Below, piece after piece: positions 1-4,869 of a stretch of DNA of 5,649 bases. Positions within the stretch are counted from its first letter, which is position 1; each line of letters begins with the position of its first letter. This stretch comes from JAYWIG01 sp043789035 (lineage in GTDB: Bacteria > Pseudomonadota > Gammaproteobacteria > Burkholderiales > Burkholderiaceae_E), in NCBI GenBank assembly GCA_043789035.1, contig JAYWIG010000372.1:1-5649 (forward strand), in the 5' to 3' direction. A program made the position numbers and the translations under genes. The notes beneath the pieces are model-generated. The model did not search any database. It was not told the origin of the DNA and saw nothing but the letters and a program-made list of their open reading frames with translations.

Positions 1-637
1 CGTTATCGTTTGTGTTTGGGAGTGCAGATTGCCAAAGGAGAGGATGATTTTCGAAGATGCTTGGCTTCATAGATGTTAAAACATTCGGTGATATTCCAAT
101 GTCACAAACGATGGTTTCACCGCAGAGCTTTCTTCCCGGCAATAAAAGATGGCCAGGTTTTTTTCGGAAAAACGTGACGGTGACATCGGCAGGTATGGCA
201 CCTAGATCTTCGCCCGAATCGCCGATGACTCCGCTTGGCACGTCGATAGCAACGATGATAAGTTTTTTGTCGGCTGCCGCATTAAGCGTAAGCTTGGCTT
301 GCCCATCGATTTTTCTGCTTAATCCTGCGCCGAAAATCGCATCGACGACCATCGTTGCATCGCCTAGGGCCGTGGCGCAAAGTGCGTCGAATGCCACCGC
401 TCGCGCCCGCCAACCCGAAGCATTCAGTTTATTGGCGACCACATAACCGTCACCGCCGTTTTTTCCTGGCCCACATAGCACGACAACAGGTTGCTCCGAC
501 CAACGAGCCATGATGACGTTCGCCACTGCTGTGCCAGCGTTGTTCATGAGTTCTGGTTCCGGTACTCCTGCCGATATAGCCAAGGCGTCGGCTTGCGACA
601 TCTCATTGATGCTTAGTAAAGCTGTTTTATTGTCCAT
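1..637 (-). CDS. nnr: NAD(P)H-hydrate epimerase domain of Nnr (YjeF-N), 3' end outside window
   Basis: This encodes the epimerase domain that interconverts the R and S forms of hydrated NAD(P)H (NADHX/NADPHX), a cytosolic metabolite-repair reaction. 212 codons are visible and the gene continues past the left edge. Seen: an early LMNNAG stretch (residues 30-35), the Rossmann-like nucleotide loop GPGKNGGDG (56-64), VVDAIFGAGL (97-106), the catalytic-Asp motif IDVPSG (131-136, Asp132) and FFRKKPGHLLLPGR (156-169). The wording at 195-207 (ENHPLLWQSALP) resembles the linker before an ADP/ATP-dependent NAD(P)HX dehydratase domain, so a bifunctional Nnr is likely but unseen. ATG at 637 is chosen because an in-frame stop lies shortly upstream; no strong SD is visible. 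The start lies 23 bases after the stop of the 74-residue gene, suggesting one operon. Oddities: the usual GxGNNGGDG has Lys59 for the first Asn, and the stretch between residues 83 and 97 is about 24 residues shorter than in E. coli Nnr as I recall it. Confidence 0.9.
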   Translation of the reverse strand, partial: MDNKTALLSINEMSQADALAISAGVPEPELMNNAGTAVANVIMARWSEQPVVVLCGPGKNGGDGYVVANKLNASGWRARAVAFDALCATALGDATMVVDAIFGAGLSRKIDGQAKLTLNAAADKKLIIVAIDVPSGVIGDSGEDLGAIPADVTVTFFRKKPGHLLLPGRKLCGETIVCDIGISPNVLTSMKPSIFENHPLLWQSALPNTNDN

Positions 638-660
638 ACCGCATGCTAATCGAATGACAT

Positions 661-885
661 TTATTCATCTAAAAATATCAGGTTTCCCTCTCGGGCTGCA
701 GCGGATATTTCTGCAATGTTCAGGCTTGTAGAGCGCTGGCCTTTATCGCCCCATACGATGTCCAGTCGATCTTCGTCGATTTGCTCAATAAGGCACGGCC
801 CTGCAGGAATCGTCCCTTTCTTACCATTACTTTTTTCATAACTTATTGGCGAGATGACCCTCGCGCTTCGAGTCGACATTGTCAT
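661..885 (-). CDS. conserved-looking 74-residue protein of unknown function, upstream of nnr
   Basis: I do not recognise this protein. It is 74 residues, with no Cys-rich metal motif other than a single Cys in AGPCLIE, no signal peptide and no membrane segment. The middle (about residues 27-58: IPAGPCLIEQIDEDRLDIVWGD, then QRSTSLNIAEI) alternates hydrophobic and polar residues like a small beta-rich domain, and the tail is acidic (FLDE). Support for coding: GGAG at 894-897 lies 8 bases before the ATG at 885, the frame is uninterrupted, and nnr follows 23 bases after its stop on the same strand. A second ATG at 879 (MSTRSARV) is an alternative start. The position implies co-transcription with nnr, but nothing in the sequence shows a role in NAD(P)HX repair. 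Confidence 0.72.
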   Translation of the reverse strand: MTMSTRSARVISPISYEKSNGKKGTIPAGPCLIEQIDEDRLDIVWGDKGQRSTSLNIAEISAAAREGNLIFLDE

Positions 886-912
886 TTACATTGCTCCATT
901 ATTTATCTCCTA
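882..912 (-). promoter_or_regulatory. five-codon leader ORF with strong SD, coupled to the 74-residue gene
   Basis: Reading the minus strand, an SD-like TAGGAGAT (905-912) is followed after 7 bases by ATG at 899 and the codons for M-E-Q-C-K, then TGA at 882-884. That TGA overlaps the ATG of the 74-residue gene (ATGA arrangement). The SD of the tiny ORF is stronger than the one inside it that serves the main gene. This is what translational coupling looks like, but at five codons it could easily be chance. Confidence 0.35.
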
Positions 913-1033
913 CACCTTGTCTTACATCCGATAGCGCAGTTGGCTGATGCCGTTGCTTTCTCAAAGGTTTTAACTTAACTGTGCGTATTCAAATTTGTTT
1001 CGCATTTATAGTTCTCCAAAAAAAGGAAATCGA
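900..1033. promoter_or_regulatory. divergent intergenic region between the nnr operon and the 79-residue gene
   Basis: Both flanking genes point outward, so promoters for both must lie here. For the plus gene, TATAGT at 1007-1012 matches five of six bases of the sigma-70 -10 box, but no convincing -35 box stands 16-18 bases upstream; an activated or sigma-S-type promoter is possible. AAGGA at 1023-1027 is the ribosome site of the plus gene. No convincing minus-strand promoter was found, nor any TTGAT-N4-ATCAA FNR-type box. Confidence 0.35.
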
Positions 1034-1273
1034 ATGAAAGTTAAATCTACCCCTGACGGTGTTCAAGGTGAAGGCAATTACAAAGCCGCCAAAGAATATG
1101 GCGACTCGGTAAAGAACTTCATACAATCCGGAAAAGTCGAAAAAGCGGCCAAAAATGCAAAGGAATCGACACCGGAGGAAGAGGCTCAAATGACCCAATC
1201 CGAGGAAGTAGGCCTTTCGAAATCGAAAGATAAAAAGGCCATGCCAGCAAAACCGGGTAAAAAAACAAGGTAG
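1034..1273 (+). CDS. small lysine- and glutamate-rich protein of unknown function (79 residues)
   Basis: A 79-residue, very hydrophilic protein with 16 Lys, 1 Arg, 9 Glu and 3 Asp, and no Cys or Trp. The first half contains DGVQGEGNYKAAKEY (8-22), then a probable amphipathic helix and SGKVEKAAKNAKEST (32-46). The second half, rich in Lys, Glu, Ser and Pro and ending KPGKKTR, is probably disordered. From memory, short proteobacterial hypothetical proteins share the pattern GEG-[DN]-Y-x-AA followed by SG-x-VE-x-AA; I know of no assigned function. ATG at 1034 is chosen over an in-frame ATG at 995 because AAGGA (1023-1027) sits 6 bases before it and the extra N-terminal codons do not resemble that pattern. 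It is a soluble cytosolic protein by appearance. The convergent neighbour is a universal stress protein gene, which only hints at a stress setting. Binding to nucleic acid or acting as a disordered stress protectant is possible from composition alone. Confidence 0.78.
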   Translation: MKVKSTPDGVQGEGNYKAAKEYGDSVKNFIQSGKVEKAAKNAKESTPEEEAQMTQSEEVGLSKSKDKKAMPAKPGKKTR

Positions 1274-1280
1274 GTGCTTA

Positions 1281-1304
1281 GAAGTGGCATTGGTTTGCCG
1301 CTTC
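1281..1304 (+). terminator. hairpin between convergent genes, possible terminator
   Basis: GAAGTGGCA (1281-1289) can pair with TGCCGCTTC (1296-1304) around the six-base loop TTGGTT. In plus-strand RNA all nine pairs form, one of them G-U; in minus-strand RNA that pair becomes an A-C mismatch. The hairpin starts 7 bases after the stop of the 79-residue gene, so it would serve that gene first. The T-tract afterwards is weak (only TTT at 1309-1311), so efficiency is doubtful. Confidence 0.45.
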
Positions 1305-1309
1305 GGAGT

Positions 1310-1744
1310 TTAACGAACAACTAAGACGGGAATCTTAGTGTGGGTTAACACCTTCTGCGTTTCACTGCCAAGCAGCAAACCCTTGATGCCGCGATATCCG
1401 TGGGATGCCATCACGATTAGATCGCAGTGGTATTTTAGTGCCGCGTCAACTATGGCATTCGCGGGATAGTTGCTCAACACAAACTGCTGCTCGGTAGTCA
1501 CAGTCGCAAGATTTGCAGCATTTTGTAGTACCACCGAGGCGTGGCGCTTCGCTTCGTTCTGAAACGAGTCTTGATGTTGGATACTAAATGCCGTGTTTTC
1601 AGCATATGAGGGTTCGAACTGAAAATGTGCCGAATGAAAGATTGTTACGCGAGCGTCAAGCGCCTCAGCGAGTTCACAAGCGGCTTTTACTGCTAAAGGG
1701 GTTTGGTCTGAACCGTCGACCGGAACAAGAATATGGTTGTACAT
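1310..1744 (-). CDS. universal stress protein, UspA family, ATP-binding type
   Basis: A 144-residue cytosolic protein with the single-domain UspA length. It opens MYNHILVPVDGSD, with the conserved Asp10 at the end of strand one. The nucleotide-binding region is MASHG (112-116), nine residues, then GS (126-127), followed by ETQKVL and the closing strand KIPVLVVR. This is the G-2x-G-9x-G-S/T pattern of ATP-binding Usp proteins such as MJ0577, with the first Gly replaced by Ala113, a replacement common in proteobacterial members as I recall. The family supports survival under starvation, low oxygen or oxidative stress, usually as a dimer; the target here is unknown. The frame stays open upstream to 1936, but ATG at 1744 is fixed by AAAAGGA (1751-1757) 6 bases before it and by the domain start. 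The alpha/beta hydrolase gene ends 34 bases upstream on the same strand, so both are probably on one transcript. Confidence 0.93.
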   Translation of the reverse strand: MYNHILVPVDGSDQTPLAVKAACELAEALDARVTIFHSAHFQFEPSYAENTAFSIQHQDSFQNEAKRHASVVLQNAANLATVTTEQQFVLSNYPANAIVDAALKYHCDLIVMASHGYRGIKGLLLGSETQKVLTHTKIPVLVVR

Positions 1745-1750
1745 GATCAA

Positions 1751-1757
1751 TCCTTTT
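1751..1757 (-). promoter_or_regulatory. ribosome binding site of the universal stress protein gene
   Basis: AAAAGGA on the minus strand, 6 bases before the ATG at 1744. It settles the start, since the open frame extends upstream into the hydrolase gene. It also allows independent initiation on a shared transcript. Confidence 0.75.
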
Positions 1758-1778
1758 AGTTTTTGCTTTTTGTTGAGT

Positions 1779-2624
1779 CTAAGCAGTTGTATTGCAAATA
1801 GGTGGCATCGTCGCTTTAAAGAAATCGAGGATTCTTGAGCCGACGAGATCAGCGTCAGCGAATCCCTCGTGGGTGCCTTCACACTCTTCGATTTCAGTGT
1901 TCTGCTTGTTGCTGTGGCCCCGAATCTGGTGTGCATCGGCGATAGGAACTAAGGCATCCTGTCGACCATGAATAAGGAGTACTGGGCAGCTGACAGTTGC
2001 AATTGTTTTGACCGGTGCAATGTCGCTAAAAGTGGCGCCAATGATTTTCTCTAGTGCGCGGTTAATTAGCCAGGCAATAGGCCAGTAGGGAATGTAGCGC
2101 AACGCGAACCAGCGTTGCATAACTTGTTCCGGGTGCGCGAATGCAGCAACGCTCACTACAGCGAATAGATCGCTTCGCCGAGACGCCGATAGAAGCACCG
2201 CCGCTGCACCGACCGAATGCCCTACGGCTGCAATACGTTGTGAATCGACCGCTGAAGCGGCCTTTAACCAATCAATAGCGTTGTCCAAATCCTCTGCGAA
2301 GCGGGGCAACGAAGTGTGATCATCGCAGTCGCTTCGTCCGTGGTTTCTTGCTTCCATGAGTAATACGGCATAACCAGCTCGATGGAGCACAAGGGCAGCT
2401 GGCAAAAGACTGCTTGCGTTGCCACACCAGCCATGAAGTAGAACAACAGTGGGAGACGGATGGTTTGCCTCTGTTGGAATAAACCACCCAAAAAGATTCA
2501 AACCTCGTGCGGAAGGAATTTTCACCGTGTGGGCGTTTAGCCCCAGCGCGTGCGGGCTATCGCCATCGGTACTTACCTCGGGTGCAAGTACCTCCTTCAT
2601 CCAATGTTTGATACTAAGTTTCAT
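1779..2624 (-). CDS. alpha/beta-fold serine hydrolase
   Basis: A 281-residue protein of the alpha/beta-hydrolase superfamily, probably an esterase, thioesterase or acyl-transfer enzyme; the substrate cannot be read from the sequence. Seen: strand and oxyanion-hole motif VVLLHGW (60-66), MEARNHGRSD (90-99), nucleophile elbow GHSVG (135-139, Ser137), acid motif HGRQDALVP (219-227, Asp223) and the His near the end in GTHEGF (250-255, His252). The triad is complete. A lid-like segment rich in Trp, Tyr and Pro lies between strands six and seven (WFALRYIPYWPIAW). There is no clear signal peptide, so it is probably cytosolic. ATG at 2624 is preferred over the in-frame ATG at 2702, because the longer form would read through the palindrome and leave only 18 bases for promoters of two divergent genes. 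Neither start has a strong SD, so the start is the least certain part. The usp gene follows 34 bases downstream. Confidence 0.9.
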   Translation of the reverse strand: MKLSIKHWMKEVLAPEVSTDGDSPHALGLNAHTVKIPSARGLNLFGWFIPTEANHPSPTVVLLHGWCGNASSLLPAALVLHRAGYAVLLMEARNHGRSDCDDHTSLPRFAEDLDNAIDWLKAASAVDSQRIAAVGHSVGAAAVLLSASRRSDLFAVVSVAAFAHPEQVMQRWFALRYIPYWPIAWLINRALEKIIGATFSDIAPVKTIATVSCPVLLIHGRQDALVPIADAHQIRGHSNKQNTEIEECEGTHEGFADADLVGSRILDFFKATMPPICNTTA

Positions 2625-2656
2625 TGTGCTGACGTTACCGTAAAACGATAAGGTCG

Positions 2657-2678
2657 ATCTGTGCGTCGGCGCACAGAT
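2657..2678. promoter_or_regulatory. 22-bp palindrome, candidate operator
   Basis: The arms ATCTGTGCG (2657-2665) and CGCACAGAT (2670-2678) are perfect inverted repeats around the four bases TCGG. Counting the centre, only one pair of the 22-bp dyad mismatches. It lies 32 bases upstream of the hydrolase ATG and 42 bases upstream of the ATG of the Acg-like gene, a typical place for a dimeric regulator acting on two divergent promoters. It could instead form a hairpin in a leader RNA, but there is no T-tract to suggest a terminator. Confidence 0.55.
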
Positions 2679-2710
2679 GATGCCTCGCCTTATGTTTAGC
2701 ATGATCCAAA

Positions 2711-2715
2711 AGGAG
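2711..2715 (+). promoter_or_regulatory. ribosome binding site of the Acg-like gene
   Basis: AGGAG (within AAAAGGAG, 2708-2715) lies 5 bases before the ATG at 2721. This spacing favours ATG at 2721 over the in-frame TTG at 2718, which would be only 2 bases away. Confidence 0.75.
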
Positions 2716-2720
2716 ATTTG

Positions 2721-3833
2721 ATGCCAAGTCGAAGAGTTTTCTTAAAAGCTGTACCCCTGCTAGTCACAGCCCCTGTGCTTTTACAGTCATGTACTTCAGA
2801 AACGGGATCGAGTAGGTACCAAGCTGCCGCGAACAATATTTGGAGAGCTTCAACCGCATTTAATGGTTCCAAGGCTGTGATGTACCGTGAATTGGTCCGT
2901 TTAGCCTGTCTAGCACCTTCGAGCCACAATACGCAATGCTGGCAGTTTGGTGTGGCGGGTAGTTCTATTTTAGTAACGCCAGATTTATCTCGACGGTTGC
3001 CGGTAGTTGATCCAGATAATCACCATTTGTACGTATCTCTCGGATGTGCGACAGAAAATTTGATGCAGGCGGCGCTTGCCTATGGTCTACAGGGTGAGGT
3101 GCGTTATGAAAATGTGTCGTCCGTCATTCATATCAACTTTGACCCCACTAAACCAGTCGCGTCACCGCTATTTGAAGTAATTACTGAACGGCAATGCACT
3201 CGCTCAATGTTTGATCGAATGCCAGTCTCTCCGACTGACTTAAAACTACTTGAATCTGCTGGCAGCGGTGCTGGCGTGCGAGTAATTTTGCTCACAGAGC
3301 GCACCAAAATGGACCGAGTGCTTGAGTATGTCGTTGAAGCTAACACTAATCAAATGAATGATCCGAAATTCGTGGCTGAATTAAAGCATTGGATACGATT
3401 CAATAGCAATGACGCCGAAATAACAGGCGACGGTTTGTCGACAATTGCCTCGGGCAATCCCTCCGTGCCGACATTAGTGGGAGGCCCACTTTTCGATTTG
3501 ATGGTTGACGCAAAAAATGAAAATGATAAATACGCTGCACAAGTGCGAAGCTCGGCCGGTATCGCAGTATTTGTGTCAGAAAAAAACGACCATAAACATT
3601 GGGTAGAAGTAGGGCGATGCTATGAACGATTTGCTTTACAAGCTACTGCGCTTGGAATACGCAACGCGTTTATCAATCAAGCTGTTGAAGATTCATCTGT
3701 AAGGGATCAATTTTCTTCTTATATGGGCATTAAGAGTGGTCGAGTAGATCTTGTGGCGCGGTTTGGTCGCGCACCGAAAATGCCCCGTTCGTTGAGGCGA
3801 CCCGTCGCCGATGTCATTACCGTGGGCGTATAA
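2721..3833 (+). CDS. Acg-like nitroreductase-fold flavoprotein with Tat lipoprotein signal
   Basis: A 370-residue protein of the nitroreductase superfamily, Acg-like branch, expected to bind FMN. In Mycobacterium tuberculosis, Acg (Rv2032) is a DosR-regulon protein of about 330 residues whose single chain mimics the usual nitroreductase dimer. Seen: twin-arginine signal SRRVFLK (3-9), a short hydrophobic stretch (10-21) and lipobox LQSC (21-24, Cys24 lipid-modified), with Thr25 after it, so no Asp retention signal. The mature part has LACLAPSSHNTQCWQF (61-76), the FMN-phosphate motif, with Cys73 where Pro is usual; then DNHHLYVSLGCATENLMQAA (99-118), ERQCTRSMFD (156-165) and GRCYERFALQATALGI (298-313). 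The reaction and substrate are unknown, and some family members appear to sequester flavin rather than reduce nitro compounds. Tat export fits a protein folded with its cofactor before export. adhP follows 13 bases later, so the two probably share a transcript starting near the palindrome. Confidence 0.87.
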   Translation: MPSRRVFLKAVPLLVTAPVLLQSCTSETGSSRYQAAANNIWRASTAFNGSKAVMYRELVRLACLAPSSHNTQCWQFGVAGSSILVTPDLSRRLPVVDPDNHHLYVSLGCATENLMQAALAYGLQGEVRYENVSSVIHINFDPTKPVASPLFEVITERQCTRSMFDRMPVSPTDLKLLESAGSGAGVRVILLTERTKMDRVLEYVVEANTNQMNDPKFVAELKHWIRFNSNDAEITGDGLSTIASGNPSVPTLVGGPLFDLMVDAKNENDKYAAQVRSSAGIAVFVSEKNDHKHWVEVGRCYERFALQATALGIRNAFINQAVEDSSVRDQFSSYMGIKSGRVDLVARFGRAPKMPRSLRRPVADVITVGV

Positions 3834-3840
3834 AGAGGAA
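3834..3840 (+). promoter_or_regulatory. ribosome binding site of adhP
   Basis: AGAGGAA follows directly after the stop of the Acg-like gene and lies 6 bases before the ATG at 3847. It decides the start: the in-frame ATG at 3811 lies inside the upstream gene and would add 12 residues absent from AdhP proteins. Confidence 0.7.
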
Positions 3841-3846
3841 AAGTAT

Positions 3847-4869
3847 ATGAGAGCAATGCAAGTAGTGGAGTTTGGAAGTCCGTTGAAATTGGTTCGCTTA
3901 GCAAAGCCTAAGTTACAAGGCGCGTTCGACATTCTGGTGAAAATTCATGCATCAGGAGTTTGTCATACCGACCTGCACGCGGCAGACGGTGATTGGCCAG
4001 TTAAACCGACTTTACCCTTTATTCCGGGCCATGAAGGAGTGGGCGAAGTGGTAGAAGCGGGTGAGTTAGTCAGTGACGTGAAAATCGGCGATCGCGTGGG
4101 CGTGCCATGGCTTTATTCCACCTGTGGGCATTGCAAGTTCTGTTTATCCGGTTGGGAAACGCTCTGTGGTACACAAAAAAATACGGGCTACTCGGTGAAC
4201 GGCGGCTATGCTGAATATGCAGTAGCTGATTCTCGCTATGTCGCTAAGGTTCCTAAAGGCTTGGATTACTTGGACATTAGCCCGCACTTTTGCGCTGGGG
4301 TCACGACTTACAAGGCGGTGAAGGTGTCGGGAGCTGACTCTAGTAAGACTGTGTTGATTTCTGGCGTTGGCGGTCTAGGGCACATGGCCCTGCAATATGC
4401 AAAAGTAACCGGTGCAAGAATCATCGCAGTTGATATAAGCGACGATAAGCTTGAGCTGGCCAGAAAACTCGGGGCTGATGAAACTATCAATGCAATGAGC
4501 AAAGACGTTGCTAAGACAGTGAAAAGCTTGGGTGGCGTGGACATCGTTATCGCGACTGCGGTGTCGGCAAAGGCGTTTCGTGCAGCCTTTGATTCACTCA
4601 ATAGCGGTGGCACTATGGTCATCGTCGGTATTCCGCCAGAAGAGTTGCCGATTCCTATTTTCGAGTTAGTCTTGAAGGGCATCAGAATAGTTGGCTCAAT
4701 CGTGGGTACCCGGCAAGACTTGCAAGAAACCCTATCGCTTGCTGCTCGGCGTCTAATTGTTTGCGAACACACAATTGCACAGCTAGAGGATGTCAATGAT
4801 GTGTTGGATCAAATGCGCGCAGGCGAGATCACCGGGCGAGTAGTTTTACAGTTGGAAGCCCACCCATAA
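3847..4869 (+). CDS. adhP: zinc-dependent alcohol dehydrogenase, AdhP type
   Basis: A 340-residue cytosolic medium-chain dehydrogenase that should interconvert primary alcohols such as ethanol with aldehydes using NAD. That length is typical of AdhP. Seen: catalytic-zinc ligands Cys39 (GVCHTD), His62 with Glu63 (GHEGVG) and Cys149 (FCAGVTTY); four structural-zinc Cys at 93, 96, 99 and 107; the Rossmann motif GVGGLGH (173-179); and acidic Asp196 at the end of the second strand (AVDIS), which favours NAD over NADP. All expected key residues are present. It lies 13 bases after the Acg-like gene, so it is probably the second gene of that operon and shares its control from the 2625-2720 region. 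In a stress or low-oxygen setting it could re-oxidise NADH by reducing acetaldehyde, or use host or environmental alcohols; the direction cannot be read here. The last 24 bases overlap the end of the convergent phospholipase D-family gene. Confidence 0.95.
   Translation: MRAMQVVEFGSPLKLVRLAKPKLQGAFDILVKIHASGVCHTDLHAADGDWPVKPTLPFIPGHEGVGEVVEAGELVSDVKIGDRVGVPWLYSTCGHCKFCLSGWETLCGTQKNTGYSVNGGYAEYAVADSRYVAKVPKGLDYLDISPHFCAGVTTYKAVKVSGADSSKTVLISGVGGLGHMALQYAKVTGARIIAVDISDDKLELARKLGADETINAMSKDVAKTVKSLGGVDIVIATAVSAKAFRAAFDSLNSGGTMVIVGIPPEELPIPIFELVLKGIRIVGSIVGTRQDLQETLSLAARRLIVCEHTIAQLEDVNDVLDQMRAGEITGRVVLQLEAHP

Larger units (their letters stand above)
2625..2720. promoter_or_regulatory. divergent control region between the hydrolase-usp and acg-adhP operons
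   Basis: This 96-base gap must carry promoters for both operons. Weak -10-like boxes are visible: TATGTT at 2691-2696 (plus, four of six), GATAAG at 2647-2652 (plus), and TATCGT on the minus strand at about 2645-2650. None has a good -35 box, which suggests activator-dependent or non-sigma-70 promoters. No TTGAT-N4-ATCAA FNR-type site is present. Confidence 0.4.

Noticed and set aside
57..446. 129-codon plus-strand open frame opposite nnr
   Set aside because: It is Ser/Ala/Thr-rich low-information sequence antisense to clear nnr motifs, with no ribosome site.
929..970. tRNA-like D-arm wording (GATAGCGCAGTTGGC) on the plus strand
   Set aside because: No anticodon arm, no T-arm (GGTTCGA-type) and no acceptor pairing follow, so the resemblance is chance.
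1745..1936. Longer N-terminus of the universal stress protein, starting at 1936
   Set aside because: The extension overlaps the hydrolase C-terminus in another frame, and the true start at 1744 has a good SD and begins exactly at the Usp domain.
2657..2678. Palindrome as a rho-independent terminator
   Set aside because: It sits between divergent starts and no T-tract follows on either strand.
2625..2702. Upstream ATG at 2702 as the hydrolase start
   Set aside because: It would add 26 residues without family resemblance, read through the palindrome and leave 18 bases between divergent starts; no SD precedes it.
4308..4796. 162-codon minus-strand open frame opposite adhP
   Set aside because: It lies wholly antisense to the Rossmann domain of adhP, and its Ser/Thr/Ile-rich composition is typical of a shadow frame.
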